From NCBI RefSeq assembly GCF_001583695.1, contig NZ_LOBC01000014.1:43793-107792 (forward strand): a stretch of 64,000 nt of DNA, given 5' to 3'. Under the pieces are notes generated by a model. The model ran no database searches. It worked only from the letters and a program-made list of their open reading frames with translations, and was not told where the DNA came from. Numbering within the stretch: position 1 is the stretch's first letter; every line of letters begins with the position of its first letter. Positions 27,209 to 37,982 of this stretch are shown here, piece by piece. The position numbers and the translations under genes were made by a program. This DNA is from Bacillus wiedmannii (GTDB taxonomy: Bacteria > Bacillota > Bacilli > Bacillales > Bacillaceae_G).

Positions 27209-27403
27209 ATGAATCTTAACGTTGTAAATCGCGAATTAAAAGTTGGCCAGATTAAAATGAACGGCGTATCGTCGTCCGCACTCTTTTTAATTGGGGATGC
27301 AAATTTCCTCATACTATCTTCTATTCTTGATACACCATTTGAAACTGTTACAGAGGGTCCATTTGTACCATTAGTCACAGATGTCCCTCCTACTCCAGGT
27401 TAA
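27209..27403 (+). CDS. gerPD: Spore germination protein GerPD
   Basis: 64 residues with the GerP motif ALFLIGDANFLIL (about 24-36). Starts 6 bases after gerPC stops, with AAAGGAG inside the end of gerPC. Confidence 0.92.
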   Translation: MNLNVVNRELKVGQIKMNGVSSSALFLIGDANFLILSSILDTPFETVTEGPFVPLVTDVPPTPG

Positions 27404-27418
27404 GGAGACTGAGAAACT

Positions 27419-27805
27419 ATGTTACATCATGTGTCTGTTGTCCAAAATGTTTCTATTATTTCTTTAGGGATTAGTGCCGTATTTCAAGTTGGAGATGCCA
27501 ATCAAATGGAATTAAAAAGTAGAGCTCTTGCCGTCCATAGGGAAATTCCTTGTTATATAAAAGACGAAGGCCGCTTAGACGCATTTGAAATCTTTACAGA
27601 TGAACACATCACAATCCCAAAACGAACGACAGATGTAAAATTAAACATTGTAAATGAATGCCCTTTTATTGAAGTAAACAATGTTGAATTGCGAACACTT
27701 TTAAATTCTGGTTGCTTTCAAATTGGAAATGTTGATTATGTTTTTAATAACTCTCGTATTATGCAAATCCGCCAATATATTACGGATGAACCTTCCGCAC
27801 AATAA
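27419..27805 (+). CDS. gerPE: Spore germination protein GerPE
   Basis: 128 residues with two GerP-type motifs, AVFQVGDANQMELKS (about 20-34) and GCFQIGNVDYVF (about 98-109). Follows gerPD by 15 bases. Confidence 0.92.
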   Translation: MLHHVSVVQNVSIISLGISAVFQVGDANQMELKSRALAVHREIPCYIKDEGRLDAFEIFTDEHITIPKRTTDVKLNIVNECPFIEVNNVELRTLLNSGCFQIGNVDYVFNNSRIMQIRQYITDEPSAQ

Positions 27806-27847
27806 TTCATATAGTAATTAAAAAGCTTAGTAAAGTAGGTGGGTAGT

Positions 27848-28063
27848 ATGCCTTCTGTTGTTGGAAATCTCGTCGTTCAAAACAGTAATGGTTCGTTCAA
27901 TTTAGGGGATTTTTATAACGTGTCTCCGAAAGAAAACACGAAAGCGTATAATGGATCTGGAGCTTCCAATGTTGGATTTGTCGTGAACACTTTTAGCGGC
28001 GTTAGCGCAACAAATACGTTTGATTCTGATGTGGCCGATCAAGATCAGATCGGAACAGCGTAA
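27848..28063 (+). CDS. gerPF: Spore germination protein GerPF
   Basis: 71 residues, MPSVVGNLVVQNSNGSFNLGDFY ... DSDVADQDQIGTA, closely parallel to GerPA. The ATG is chosen with AGGTGGG upstream. Last gene of the operon, followed by a strong terminator. Confidence 0.93.
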   Translation: MPSVVGNLVVQNSNGSFNLGDFYNVSPKENTKAYNGSGASNVGFVVNTFSGVSATNTFDSDVADQDQIGTA

Positions 28064-28065
28064 AA

Positions 28066-28092
28066 AAAGTAGGAGATATTCTCCTACTTTTT
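28066..28092. terminator. Bidirectional terminator, gerPF / addBA operon
   Basis: Perfect 9-base stem AGTAGGAGA / TCTCCTACT with seven A before and six T after. It can end both the gerP operon and the convergent addBA-HhH operon. Confidence 0.9.
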
Positions 28093-28144
28093 TCTTTTAT
28101 CTCATTCAAGATTATCAAAAAACTCCACTGTTTACTGTTTCATT

Positions 28145-28432
28145 TTATTTAAATGATAATCCGCTCTCCTCCAAAGCCTTTCTAAGCTTTGGCAAAGATG
28201 CTGGACCCATACCATGTAGTTTTAAAATCTCTTTTTCACTGTATTTTGAGAGTTCTTCTATAGTGTGAATTCCATGATGTTGTAACGCATTTCGTGCTGG
28301 TGATGACAGAAGTGAAAGAAATCCTGTTTTAGGTTTCTTTTCTTTCTCACAATCTGGGCAAGTTGGACAATCGCTACTTTTATAGTATTCATGTCCTTTT
28401 TCACACGTTCTTAACGTTTTTTCCATTGCCAT
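28145..28432 (-). CDS. Zinc-ribbon plus RpoA-CTD-like helix-hairpin-helix protein
   Basis: 95 residues. The N-terminal half has CEKGHEYYKSSDCPTCPDC, a four-cysteine zinc-ribbon pattern. The C-terminal half (about 40-95) reads SSPARNALQHHGIHTIEELSKY ... KLHGMGPASLPKLRKAL, as in the RNA polymerase alpha C-terminal domain fold. The ATG is chosen by AGAGGG upstream. It starts 12 bases after addA, so it is probably co-transcribed with addBA and may act on DNA. Function unknown. Confidence 0.78.
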   Translation of the reverse strand: MAMEKTLRTCEKGHEYYKSSDCPTCPDCEKEKKPKTGFLSLLSSPARNALQHHGIHTIEELSKYSEKEILKLHGMGPASLPKLRKALEESGLSFK

Positions 28433-28444
28433 TTTCAAGTCCCT

Positions 28445-31400
28445 CTATTCCTCAACTTTGACAACATGATTGCCATCAAAGAAGTATAAGCATTTCTCTT
28501 TCACAGGATGTTGCAAGCTTTTTTCAAGCGCCTTTGCATATAACGAAAGCTGTACTTTATATCGATCTTCTAAAATCGGTTTCGCTTGATCGAATCCGCC
28601 TGGGAACTTCCCTTCAATCGTATCCGTTTTAAAGTCGATTAAAGTGATACCATCTTCCTCTTCAATCATGCAGTCGATAACCCCTTGGACAAGTATCGTT
28701 TCGTCACTCTTACCTTGCCAATCTTGATACGCCTCTTCTGCTGCAAGCATCATCGTAAATGGTACTTCACGCTCAACACTTTCCGCCGCTAATACCCTCT
28801 TACCTAGGTCACTGTCAAAGAATGAAATCACTTTTTCAATTGCTACTTCTTCAGCTTGTTCGAATGTTAATAATTCCTTATTTACCATTCCGGCAATTTG
28901 CTCTTGAAGAACTTCAATCGTAATTGGTTTCTTCAAATCTACATGTTGCATAACAGCATGGACTGCTGTCCCACGCTCTGCGTACGTCAATCCTTTTTTC
29001 TCCATAAAACGAGGACGCGTTTTAATTGGTGCACGCAGTTTTTTAATAAAGGCATTATCGCTACCTTCTTCTGATTGGTAGTTTCTCTTTATTTCTGTAA
29101 CAGACTGTTTCGCACGGTGAGATGTTGCTTCCTCATATCCGTACTTCCACATTAATCTGTCGTACACTTCTTCTTTCCGTTCACTTTGTAGCGGAACAGC
29201 TTTTTTCTCACGAAGTGCTTCTAACAATTCTTGTTTCTCTTCTTGAACCGGTTCCGGTGCAAGTAACGTTTTGCCGTCAACAACTTCCACTTTCCAGTTC
29301 GTGTCATATTCATAAATTTCACCTGGAATGCTTCCTTGTCCTAATTCAAGAAGCATTTCACTGTCACGATGTCTATATAATGAAGGTGCAATCCAGTCTA
29401 AATAACAAGAAGCTCCGGCACGTATATGGTCTGGTAATAACCATTCACTATGCTCCCTTGCATCGAGCCATTTTTCCATTTCTTTATTGGCATCTTTAAC
29501 CGTTCCAATTAAAATTAACTTCTCTTTCGCACGCGTTAACGCTACGTATAACACGCGCATTTCTTCCGCGATTAATTCCATTTTCATTTTACGCTTAATT
29601 GCTAGTTGCGATAATGTCGTATATTTAATTCGTTTACGAGGATCGATAAATTGTGAACCGAAACCGAAGTCTTTATGCAGTAAGAAACGTTTCATTAAAT
29701 CTTGTGTATTAAAACGACGACCTAGTCCCGCTACAAATACGACTGGGAACTCAAGTCCTTTACTTTTATGAATCGTCATAATACGAACGACATCTTCTTG
29801 TTCACCTAAAGCTCTCGCAGTTCCCATATCATCACCGCGTTCTAAAATACGCTCAATAAAGCGTAAGAAGCGGAATAATCCTCTAAACGATGTTGCTTCA
29901 TATTGTCTTGCACGGTCATAAAGTACACGCAGGTTTGCTTGCCTTTGCTTTCCGGCTGGTAAACCGCCAACAAAGTCGTAATAACCTGTCTCACCGTACA
30001 CTTTCCAAATTAAATCAGAAAGTGACTGTTGACGCGCGAATTCACGCCATCCTTGCAGTAAGTTATAGAACCACTCTAATTTATCATGTAGTTCTTGCTC
30101 TTCTTCAAGTGGTGCCCCTTTTAAGAATGTGCTCATTACTTCATAAAACGAACCTTTCTTCCCGTGAGCACGAAGCGTCGCAAGTTCCTCATCATTTAAC
30201 CCAACGATTGGTGAACGAAGTACGGCGGCAAGCGGAATATCTTGCATCGGATTATCGATCACGCGGAAGACGTTCATCATAATATTTACTTCTGTCGCTT
30301 CAAAGTAACCAGTCGCAAGATCAGCGTATACTGGAATTCCTTGCAGCTTTAACTCTTCCATAATTTGCGGCGCCCATGGCATGGAGCGAAGTAAAATAAC
30401 GAAGTCGCGGTATTGTACTTGTCGCATTTCATTCGTTTTGCGATCATAGACGGTATATCCTGAATCAACCATAGCCTTTATTCGCTGCGCCATAAGGCGA
30501 GCTTCAAGCTGTGCTTTTTCGACTTCTGCACCTTCTTCTCCGTCTATTACCTCTTCTTCCGTTTGCTGAATGCATAGTAGTTCTGCCGCTACATCTTCAC
30601 CTTCTGGATAGGTAGCACCTAACTTTAATTCAGCGTCAGCATCGTAATCAATTTCTCCGACTTCTTCACCCATAATTTGTTTGAAAATAAAGTTCGTACC
30701 TGCTAACACTTCATGACGACTACGGAAGTTTTTCGCTAAATCGATTTTCATTCCGCCGTCTAATCCTTCTTGCGTAAAGCGTTTATACTTTCCTAGGAAC
30801 AGGCCTGGTTCTGCTAGTCGGAAACGATAGATCGACTGCTTCACGTCACCTACCATGAACAAGTTCCCTTCACTCTCAGAATCTTTCGTTACGAATTTAA
30901 TAATGGATTCCTGCACAAAGTTCGTATCTTGATATTCATCAACTAGTACTTCAGCAAATTTATTACGATATTGAAGTGCTACTGCTGATGGCTTCATTTC
31001 ACCACTTTCACTTTGTTCACTTAAAATTTGTAAGCAGAAATGCTCTAAATCTGTGAAATCGACCATTCCTTTATCCCGCTTCATCGCTTGGAAACGCTCT
31101 GTAAATACTTTTACAAGCTGTACGAGTTTTTCTAATACAGGATGCATATCTTGAAAATCTCGTAAGAAACTTTCAGGTCTGCGGCTAAATAACTCTTCTT
31201 GTAATTTCTTCACTTCATCTTTCGCTTTATTACGAAGAGAGTCCACTTGTTTTACAACATCCTCGTTGTAATCACTTTTCTTAATGCGCTTTAACGTTTG
31301 CCACGATACATTTTGCATCGCTTCATACACACTTGTCCATGACTCACGAGCAGCTGATGACAACGTTCCAAGTAAAACTGCATCAGCTTGCAGTGTTTCA

Positions 31401-32170
31401 ACGCGGGGTGCCGGACCGTCAGGAAGCATTGCGAGTTCAGTCGCTTTACGAATATGTGCCTCTGCTGTTTCAAGCTGGAATTTCACATCTTCTAATAAGT
31501 AAGAAGCATACACTAAATCTTCAATTGTCTTTCCTTCCACGTCGTATGCTTCTACTAATTTATCGAGCCATTTTTCCGGATTTGGATGCGCTCTTGATTC
31601 TGTATGAAGCGCTAAAATCATACGCTGTAAGTCATCATCACTACGGTCACTCGTATAACGATCAACGAGTTCAAAGAAAATACTATTATCTTCAATTCCA
31701 TACTCTTCTTCTAATATATCATCTAGCACTTCTTCTTTTAATAATTCGTTTTCTGTTTGATTCGCAATGCGGAAACGAGGATCAACATCAAGCATGTAAT
31801 AATATCCTCTAATTACTTGTAAACAAAAGGAATGGATCGTTGAAATAGAAGCTTTATTTAATAAGCTAAGCTGCTTTCTTACGTGCTGCGATCCTGGCTC
31901 ATCAATTAATACCTTTTCTAACGCTTCCCCAATTCTGTTTTTCATCTCTTGCGCCGCTGCATTCGTAAATGTTACAACGAGCAGGCGGTCGACATCGACT
32001 GGGTTTTCTTCATTTATAATCTTTTTAATAATACGTTCAACTAATACTGCTGTTTTCCCTGATCCAGCTGCTGCCGCAACTAAAATATCACGTCCGTTCG
32101 CTACAACCGCTTTCCACTGGTCATCCGTCCACTGACTACCTTCTGGTTTTTTAGGCCAATTTTCAATCAT
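28445..32170 (-). CDS. addA: ATP-dependent helicase/nuclease subunit A
   Basis: 1241 residues. UvrD-type 3'-5' helicase with Walker [17 protein letters not shown] near 34-49, the DEYQDTN box, [12 protein letters not shown] and [13 protein letters not shown]; the C-terminal nuclease domain has [22 protein letters not shown]. With AddB it resects double-strand breaks up to Chi for recombination. Its ATG overlaps the addB stop (ATGA), so translation is coupled. Confidence 0.97.
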   Translation of the reverse strand: MIENWPKKPEGSQWTDDQWKAVVANGRDILVAAAAGSGKTAVLVERIIKKIINEENPVDVDRLLVVTFTNAAAQEMKNRIGEALEKVLIDEPGSQHVRKQLSLLNKASISTIHSFCLQVIRGYYYMLDVDPRFRIANQTENELLKEEVLDDILEEEYGIEDNSIFFELVDRYTSDRSDDDLQRMILALHTESRAHPNPEKWLDKLVEAYDVEGKTIEDLVYASYLLEDVKFQLETAEAHIRKATELAMLPDGPAPRVETLQADAVLLGTLSSAARESWTSVYEAMQNVSWQTLKRIKKSDYNEDVVKQVDSLRNKAKDEVKKLQEELFSRRPESFLRDFQDMHPVLEKLVQLVKVFTERFQAMKRDKGMVDFTDLEHFCLQILSEQSESGEMKPSAVALQYRNKFAEVLVDEYQDTNFVQESIIKFVTKDSESEGNLFMVGDVKQSIYRFRLAEPGLFLGKYKRFTQEGLDGGMKIDLAKNFRSRHEVLAGTNFIFKQIMGEEVGEIDYDADAELKLGATYPEGEDVAAELLCIQQTEEEVIDGEEGAEVEKAQLEARLMAQRIKAMVDSGYTVYDRKTNEMRQVQYRDFVILLRSMPWAPQIMEELKLQGIPVYADLATGYFEATEVNIMMNVFRVIDNPMQDIPLAAVLRSPIVGLNDEELATLRAHGKKGSFYEVMSTFLKGAPLEEEQELHDKLEWFYNLLQGWREFARQQSLSDLIWKVYGETGYYDFVGGLPAGKQRQANLRVLYDRARQYEATSFRGLFRFLRFIERILERGDDMGTARALGEQEDVVRIMTIHKSKGLEFPVVFVAGLGRRFNTQDLMKRFLLHKDFGFGSQFIDPRKRIKYTTLSQLAIKRKMKMELIAEEMRVLYVALTRAKEKLILIGTVKDANKEMEKWLDAREHSEWLLPDHIRAGASCYLDWIAPSLYRHRDSEMLLELGQGSIPGEIYEYDTNWKVEVVDGKTLLAPEPVQEEKQELLEALREKKAVPLQSERKEEVYDRLMWKYGYEEATSHRAKQSVTEIKRNYQSEEGSDNAFIKKLRAPIKTRPRFMEKKGLTYAERGTAVHAVMQHVDLKKPITIEVLQEQIAGMVNKELLTFEQAEEVAIEKVISFFDSDLGKRVLAAESVEREVPFTMMLAAEEAYQDWQGKSDETILVQGVIDCMIEEEDGITLIDFKTDTIEGKFPGGFDQAKPILEDRYKVQLSLYAKALEKSLQHPVKEKCLYFFDGNHVVKVEE

Positions 32171-35100
32171 TCTCCGCCAACCTCCTCTCTAATTTTCTCC
32201 ATCGCTTCGCTATCTTTCATATCTTTTAGCGTACGGAACTGGTTATCTTCAAGTGATTCATCGAACTGACAAACAGATTTGAAGTTACAGAACGTACACG
32301 CCGCTTTATTCCCCTTCTTATAAGGAGCAATATCGATAACGCCTTCTGTAATGTCTTTTCCGATATTTTCAAACGTATGGTGTACATATTTTTGAAGTAC
32401 GTTAAACTCTTGTTCACTTGCAATACTCGAACGCGCACTAAAGCTACCGTCTTTTTTCAAACCAGCAGAAATAATATCAGAGCTTCCTGTTGAAAGTTTG
32501 TTATCCATTAAACGAACAACATCAGCATCTCCTAGTACGAGTCCTTTCATTTTAAATTTCTTTAAAATCTCTTTCTCAATTTCTGCTTCAGATGCGTCAC
32601 CCTTCATCTCAACGATCGGGTTATGAATATGGAAGTACAGTACACCAGCCGGTGATGCAGTACCTCCCTTTTTCATCCACGTATGTGCATTTGAAGTAAC
32701 AACATCTAAATACGTTAACATTTGAAGTGCTAATCCGTAATACACTTCTGTTAAGTCTAACGCTTTTGAGCTTGATTTATAGTCAATAATACGTAGGAAC
32801 GTCCCGTTTTCATCTTCTGCCTTATCAACACGGTCAATACGGCCAACTACTTCCATCTTCACGCCATTTGGTAATGAGAATTCCATCGGCGGAAGCGATC
32901 CTGTACCGCCCATACCGAATGGCACTTCTAAATCAACTGGTACGAAACCACTTGACTTCGCATGTTCACGAAGAATGATTGATGTACGGAAAATGATTTG
33001 TTGTAGTTTTTGTTTTAAATAGAAATGACGATTTGAACTTAATAAAATTTGTCTTTGTAATAACGGTGCAATCTCTTCTATTACTACAGCCGAAAGATGC
33101 TCACACTCTTTTATTGATAAATCCGCCCAAGTACGGTTTTCACGTAATAGCCTGTCTGCAATTCTCTTCAGCGCTGCATGGAATAGTTCCCCGATATCTG
33201 GCGCATCCAATTTGAAAATGTCACGCTCTCTTAACGATAAACCGTGCTGCGCGAAATGAGCATATGCGCAACGGTTAAATAGTTCCATACGAGATACGCT
33301 TCCTTTTATTTTATCTCCATATAAATCTCTACTTACAACTGTACTTAGCTTTTGCGCACGATTTCGGTAGAATAAACTTGATAATACGCGGCTACTTTTT
33401 TGTTTCCATTCATCTGAAGTTACGTAGAAGTTATATACATCCCACCAAAAATCTAAATTCCCTTCAAATCCATATCGCTTCCACGTTTGAAGTTGCTGCA
33501 TAACATATGACAACGTTACTTCTGGCGTTGCTACGTATGAAATTTGTTCCGAACGTGATAAATCATTTACGTCATTTGTAATAAATGTATCTTTCACATC
33601 AGGGAACATTCTTTTTATTTTCTTAATAAAGCTAGACGCAAGTAACGTCTTCCCTTCCTCATCTGCAAGCGGGCATGAAATATATAATTTCTCAGTTGCT
33701 CTCGTTACCATTTGGTACATAACGAACTGTTCTTCTAATAAGGTTTGTCTCGTCGTTGGTGCTAATTCGATACCTGCAACACTAAGAACATCTCTTTCCT
33801 CATCAGAAAGCATCCCTTCATCCATCGGTGCTGCCGGAATAACTCCTTCATTCACGCCAATGACAAATGTTGCTTTCACATTTGACAATCTAGAACGATC
33901 AATATTAGCAATTAACACTTGGTCTAATGACGGCGGAATGTTTGCAAATTGAAGCGCCTCAAGACCTGTCGACATAACGTCTGTGAACATAGAAAGTGAC
34001 ATTTTCTCTTCGCCAAGCATCTCAACGAACGTATCAAGAAGACTCATTACTTCTTCCCATACTTGCTCATGATCTGTCGCAAATAAGAAATCTCCACTCT
34101 CTTCTGCACGAATACGTAATGCTTCTAGTTTTTTCGGAACGTCTAGCTCTTCTAAAAATAAATAAACAGCTTCGCACATTTGCATAACTGTTCCCGCTCG
34201 CTTCAGCCTTTTTTGCATACGAATAACAGGCGTTCTTACAACGTCGCGCAGTCGATTTATTCTCCCTTCCATTTCACGTTCACTGTCTGTAATCATCTCG
34301 TCTGTATCGTCAAGAGAACGATAGCGGCGATACATCCACGGATCCTCAGAAGTCCATCTCTTCCCTTGTACACCGTACGCTAAACAGTAGTTTTCAAACT
34401 CATCCATCTCTTCGCGCATCGTTTCTTTTCTTACGTCTAATGGATATAAAAGCTCTGTTTTCACGCAGCGGAACACTGCATCATAACGCCAATTTCCGCT
34501 AATAATCTCGAGTGCAGAACGAATGCATTCTACTAGCGGATGATGTGACATCGGGCGTTTTTCATCGATGAAATGCGGGATATTATAATCTGTAAATAGC
34601 GTTCGCATCACATCGTAATAACTTTCTCCGTTACGAAGAAGGACTGCAATATCTCGGTAACGATAGTCTTCATCTGCCACAAGTCTACGAATTTCACGGG
34701 CAACACCTTCTACTTCAGCTCGTAAATTCGCTGCTGTACTAATCGTTACACTTGCTTCTCCGTGAAACTTTTCATTTGGACGTGCTTCGTAATGCGTTTC
34801 TAAATGCGCTAATGCTTGCGAATGAAAACGCGGTTGTTCCATAAGTGGAATTGTTTTTTCAATTTCTATCTTCTCTTCACGCGCCACTTGCTTTATTTTT
34901 TCATACGTTAACGTCGTTTCATAAAATAAATCTAGTTCATTTACTGGCTGTGCTAACGTTTTTTCATCTATCGTTAACGTGATCGTAACTCGCGCACCGC
35001 AAATCATAAGCTGTCTTACAATTTCTAGTTCTTGCGGTGAAAATGAATGAAATCCATCTATATAAATTTCAGCCCCATTTACATATTCAGACTGTGGAAG

Positions 35101-35682
35101 CTTTTCGACTAGCAATTGTAGGTAGTCTTCTGAATCCAAATATTTTCCGATTAAAGCACGTTCAAAATCATCATATAATAGTTGTAAATCATACACTTTA
35201 TTCGCTAATAGCTTTTGTTCTGCACTGCTACTATGCGCATCTAATTGTTGCCACATTTCATATACGTTAGATGGCGTCACGTTGTAACGTTTAAACTCCG
35301 CAATCATACTGCCAAGATGTTCAAAGAAACCGTTTTGCTCCGCTGCTTTTTGGAACACCGATAATCCATCTTTACGAGACTCTACAATTTTACGAAGTAA
35401 CATATGTACGCCCGCTTCATCAATGTGAAGACGACTCGCTCCACCAACTTCTTGCAGTACCTTCCACGCTAATCGTGAAAAACTAAAAACTTGTGCCCGA
35501 ATAGAACCTCTTACATCCTCACTACCAATTAACGCCTGCTGCGTTTGGAATGTCATCTGTTCTGGCACAAGATATAATATTGTTTTCCCTCTTGGGCGTT
35601 GCTTTAACTCTTCCTGCACTTCGTGTAAACAAAGTGTACTTTTTCCACTTCCCGCTCTACCAATTACAAATCGAAGTGACAT
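32167..35682 (-). CDS. addB: ATP-dependent helicase/nuclease subunit B
   Basis: 1171 residues. Walker [16 protein letters not shown] at about 8-22 and a C-terminal RecB-type nuclease ([12 protein letters not shown] ... IIDYKSSSK). The cysteine cluster near the end ([10 protein letters not shown]) with an earlier Cys fits the AddB iron-sulfur staple. AddB recognises Chi and cuts one strand. First gene of addB-addA-HhH operon. Confidence 0.97.
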   Translation of the reverse strand: MSLRFVIGRAGSGKSTLCLHEVQEELKQRPRGKTILYLVPEQMTFQTQQALIGSEDVRGSIRAQVFSFSRLAWKVLQEVGGASRLHIDEAGVHMLLRKIVESRKDGLSVFQKAAEQNGFFEHLGSMIAEFKRYNVTPSNVYEMWQQLDAHSSSAEQKLLANKVYDLQLLYDDFERALIGKYLDSEDYLQLLVEKLPQSEYVNGAEIYIDGFHSFSPQELEIVRQLMICGARVTITLTIDEKTLAQPVNELDLFYETTLTYEKIKQVAREEKIEIEKTIPLMEQPRFHSQALAHLETHYEARPNEKFHGEASVTISTAANLRAEVEGVAREIRRLVADEDYRYRDIAVLLRNGESYYDVMRTLFTDYNIPHFIDEKRPMSHHPLVECIRSALEIISGNWRYDAVFRCVKTELLYPLDVRKETMREEMDEFENYCLAYGVQGKRWTSEDPWMYRRYRSLDDTDEMITDSEREMEGRINRLRDVVRTPVIRMQKRLKRAGTVMQMCEAVYLFLEELDVPKKLEALRIRAEESGDFLFATDHEQVWEEVMSLLDTFVEMLGEEKMSLSMFTDVMSTGLEALQFANIPPSLDQVLIANIDRSRLSNVKATFVIGVNEGVIPAAPMDEGMLSDEERDVLSVAGIELAPTTRQTLLEEQFVMYQMVTRATEKLYISCPLADEEGKTLLASSFIKKIKRMFPDVKDTFITNDVNDLSRSEQISYVATPEVTLSYVMQQLQTWKRYGFEGNLDFWWDVYNFYVTSDEWKQKSSRVLSSLFYRNRAQKLSTVVSRDLYGDKIKGSVSRMELFNRCAYAHFAQHGLSLRERDIFKLDAPDIGELFHAALKRIADRLLRENRTWADLSIKECEHLSAVVIEEIAPLLQRQILLSSNRHFYLKQKLQQIIFRTSIILREHAKSSGFVPVDLEVPFGMGGTGSLPPMEFSLPNGVKMEVVGRIDRVDKAEDENGTFLRIIDYKSSSKALDLTEVYYGLALQMLTYLDVVTSNAHTWMKKGGTASPAGVLYFHIHNPIVEMKGDASEAEIEKEILKKFKMKGLVLGDADVVRLMDNKLSTGSSDIISAGLKKDGSFSARSSIASEQEFNVLQKYVHHTFENIGKDITEGVIDIAPYKKGNKAACTFCNFKSVCQFDESLEDNQFRTLKDMKDSEAMEKIREEVGGE

Positions 35683-35707
35683 GTAACCCCACCTTTCACT
35701 TACATAA

Positions 35708-35740
35708 CGAACGTTAGTTTGCTACTATAATTGTATTATA
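35708..35740 (-). promoter_or_regulatory. Possible addB promoter with weak LexA-like site
   Basis: TATAAT on the minus strand (35735-35740). 35708-35721 reads CGAACGTTAGTTTG, matching the Bacillus SOS box CGAACRNRYGTTYC at 11 of 14 positions. Weak; SOS control is only a suggestion. Confidence 0.3.
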
Positions 35741-35747
35741 GTACACG

Positions 35748-35778
35748 AAAAAAGACAAACAGAGTAGTTTGTCTTTTT
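35748..35778 (-). terminator. Terminator after signal peptidase gene
   Basis: Stem AAAAGACAAAC / GTTTGTCTTTT with T-rich minus-strand tail. Confidence 0.88.
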
Positions 35779-35798
35779 CTATACTTCTACCTATTATA

Positions 35799-36362
35799 TC
35801 AACCTTTTGAAAAATTCGTTTGCACCTCTTGAATTGGCCAATATCGTAAATCAACTTTACCGACAACTGTATCAGCTTTTACAAATCCAAAGTGTCTACT
35901 ATCCCAGCTCCCGAGGCGATTATCACCTACTACAAAAATATATCCAGGCGGCACCGAATTTTCTTTCGTTAACTCTTCTAGTTTAAAATCACCCGTTAGT
36001 TGTCGTCCATTTATCTCTTTCTTATATGTCTCTAAATAAGGTTCATCCACGAATTGTCCGTTTATATACAGTTTATCATGCTTATATTCAATTTGATCCC
36101 CAGGTAAACCGATAATTCGTTTTACGTAGTCCTCTTTTTTATTCGCATGAAATACAACAACATCAAACCTGTTCAAGTCCCCTACTTGATAACTCACCTT
36201 ATTTACAACGAGCATATTGCCATCTTGCAATGTCGGCATCATTGACTTCCCCTCTACAACGTACGTTGAAAAGAAAAACGTTCGAAAAAATACAGCTAAT
36301 AATACACCAATTAAAATTGTTCGTATCCACTCTATGCCTTCTTTTTTCAAAGTTTTCTTCAT
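35799..36362 (-). CDS. lepB: Type I signal peptidase (SipV-like)
   Basis: 187 residues, one N-terminal membrane anchor (about 12-33). Catalytic Ser40 in EGKSMMPTL and Lys81 in DYVKRIIGLPGD form the Ser-Lys dyad; box E reads VVGDNRLGSWDSRHFG. It cleaves signal peptides on the outer face of the membrane. Position beside addB and the YhjE-like gene matches B. subtilis sipV. GGGGAG precedes the ATG. Confidence 0.93.
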   Translation of the reverse strand: MKKTLKKEGIEWIRTILIGVLLAVFFRTFFFSTYVVEGKSMMPTLQDGNMLVVNKVSYQVGDLNRFDVVVFHANKKEDYVKRIIGLPGDQIEYKHDKLYINGQFVDEPYLETYKKEINGRQLTGDFKLEELTKENSVPPGYIFVVGDNRLGSWDSRHFGFVKADTVVGKVDLRYWPIQEVQTNFSKG

Positions 36363-36418
36363 CAGCTTCTCCCCTTATCCTTTAATAATGAAGCCTGCAT
36401 TTATAAAGTGAAACTGAA

Positions 36419-36545
36419 TCGGCGGGAGTTTTGTTCATCCCACTCCTTATCAGCCGCACCAATCCAGCATTTACGAGCAACAAGGCTCTCACCTATCCAA
36501 CCGAATTTTGAGGTGGGAGTTTTACTACCCTCAAATAGCTGAATA
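36419..36545. repeat. Intergenic repeat, bcr-like
   Basis: About 127 bases starting GGCGGGAGTTTTGTTC and ending TAGCTGAATAAAG, noncoding, with GGGAGTTTT present twice and short complementary arms (GAGG ... CCTC). It resembles dispersed B. cereus group repeats (bcr family) as I recall them; a decayed piece is at 13441-13476. No gene in this gap. Confidence 0.55.
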
Positions 36546-36558
36546 AAGAAGACTATTC

Positions 36559-37152
36559 TTAATGTAGTTCTAACTTTACTTCGATTTTCTTACCGACATA
36601 CCATAAAATAAAAATACCAATTGCTACAATGACTGATTTCACCGGATTATGAATAAATGACATTAAATCATGACCGATATACGTTAAAATAAAAATCATC
36701 ACAAGCTTTCCGAACGCGAGCGCAAGTCCAAACTGCTTTACACTAATGCGAGATAAACCAGCAACAACATTTATAAGCGCAGACGGTGTAAACGGAAAAC
36801 AAAATATGACGAAAATTGGCGCAAATCCTTTCCTTTCAATCCACCCCATTGCCTTTCGTACTCTCTCATGCTTATTTACAAAAGAAAAGAAACGACTTCG
36901 GCCAAAATGGCGGATAATGAAAAAGACAAGTAAGGCGCCCATTACTGATCCAAGCCAAGAATAAAGAAAACCGAGCCAAAACCCAAATGCAACAGCATTC
37001 GCCAGTACAAATACGATGAGTGGCAATGCCGGAATCAACGCTTCTATCATCGGTAAACCAATACCAAGAAGTGGTCCGAACGCTTTATAGCTTTCAACAA
37101 TATGATCCATATTTTCTGGTGAAAAATACTCTTTGATTGTCTGAAAATCCAT
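36559..37152 (-). CDS. TVP38/TMEM64 (DedA-related VTT domain) membrane protein
   Basis: 197 residues with about five membrane helices and the VTT core (GSVMGALLVFFIIRHFGR ... FIVIFCFPFTPSALINVVAGLS). The family includes lipid scramblases and DedA-like flippases; the B. subtilis neighbour YhjE is the likely orthologue. AAAGGGG precedes the ATG. Confidence 0.87.
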   Translation of the reverse strand: MDFQTIKEYFSPENMDHIVESYKAFGPLLGIGLPMIEALIPALPLIVFVLANAVAFGFWLGFLYSWLGSVMGALLVFFIIRHFGRSRFFSFVNKHERVRKAMGWIERKGFAPIFVIFCFPFTPSALINVVAGLSRISVKQFGLALAFGKLVMIFILTYIGHDLMSFIHNPVKSVIVAIGIFILWYVGKKIEVKLELH

Positions 37153-37416
37153 TCTACACTTTACCCCTTTACTCTAAGTACTACCTCTACTGTATCATTG
37201 CTTATATGAAAGAGGAAATGGTAGATACGACATATGGAGATGTAATTATTAAGTTTCCATATCTTTCATTAGAATTCCTTCATTATTACGCTATGATAAT
37301 CTTTCAATATTCGACAATATTTAGAAAGGAATAATATACATAGTGACACTCAGTACTTTTCAAAAATAAATTCGCTGTGCATAATGCTGTTTTTATATCA
37401 ACAATACACCCTATAA
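37153..37416. other. Intergenic region, no gene seen
   Basis: AT-rich. A plus-strand open frame could encode about 42 residues from 37206, but it has no ribosome site. No RNA structure recognised. Confidence 0.45.
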
Positions 37417-37418
37417 AT

Positions 37419-37473
37419 AAAAAAGAGGTTAACCCGAGTAGCTATTCAGCTACTTTTGGGTCAAACTCTTTTT
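37419..37473 (-). terminator. Terminator after small membrane protein gene
   Basis: Compound hairpin: AGTAGCT / AGCTACT inside, AACCC / GGGT and AAAAGAG / CTCTTTTT outside, 30 bases past the stop. Confidence 0.75.
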
Positions 37474-37502
37474 GAATTTCAATATAATTTTAATAATAAA
37501 AT

Positions 37503-37739
37503 TTAATGATTCTTTTTATCTTTAAGAAAAAGAATTACAGCAATTATTACTAGAACAATAACTATGGTATCTAAAACATATGATACCGTTTTACTTAAAC
37601 TTATTAATTCCACACTCATAATCCCTGCATACAAGCTTACAAATATCATTAATAAATCGTATGTCTTTTTTAATTTTAAGTAACGAATTACAAAAAATAC
37701 TGAAAAACTAAAGAAGAAAATCGTACTGATGATAGTCAT
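37503..37739 (-). CDS. Small membrane protein (possible immunity partner)
   Basis: 78 residues with three hydrophobic helices (about 2-20, 28-46, 53-72) and a basic C-terminal tail LKDKKNH. AGGAG precedes the ATG. It starts 17 bases after the 31-residue peptide gene on the same strand. Not recognised; the layout suggests a peptide-plus-membrane-protein unit. Confidence 0.65.
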   Translation of the reverse strand: MTIISTIFFFSFSVFFVIRYLKLKKTYDLLMIFVSLYAGIMSVELISLSKTVSYVLDTIVIVLVIIAVILFLKDKKNH

Positions 37740-37756
37740 ATTTCACTCCTATATCA

Positions 37757-37852
37757 TTATTCAAAACAAGCAGAATAAATACTTCCTAAAGCAAAGAAAT
37801 CTAGCAACGCTTGTTTAGCTTCTGGTCCCGCTGCACTTGCTGCTTTTTTCAT
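37757..37852 (-). CDS. 31-residue peptide gene
   Basis: Codes for MKKAASAAGPEAKQAL followed by LDFFALGSIYSACFE. AAGTGGG lies 8 bases before the ATG. One Cys, near the C-terminus; amphipathic first half, hydrophobic second half, no typical signal peptide. Followed after 17 bases by a three-helix membrane protein gene. Could be a leaderless peptide toxin or bacteriocin, a signal peptide, or a leftover of a larger gene. Function unknown. Confidence 0.5.
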   Translation of the reverse strand: MKKAASAAGPEAKQALLDFFALGSIYSACFE

Positions 37853-37982
37853 ATTTAATACCCACTTTCTATTTTTTATTCTATAATTCGAAATCGATAT
37901 AATCTCTTTTAATATTATATTATATAAAAATATATATTAAAAAACTCAATACTATTTTTTAAACTACTTCTAAAATCCTTTT

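Noticed and set aside
31333-31812. Long plus-strand open frames inside addA, addB and clpB
   Set aside because: Antisense shadows of strongly conserved genes with no ribosome sites.
37137-37334. Plus-strand open frame in the TVP38 upstream gap
   Set aside because: No ribosome site, overlaps the TVP38 start, and is not recognised; probably chance in AT-rich DNA.
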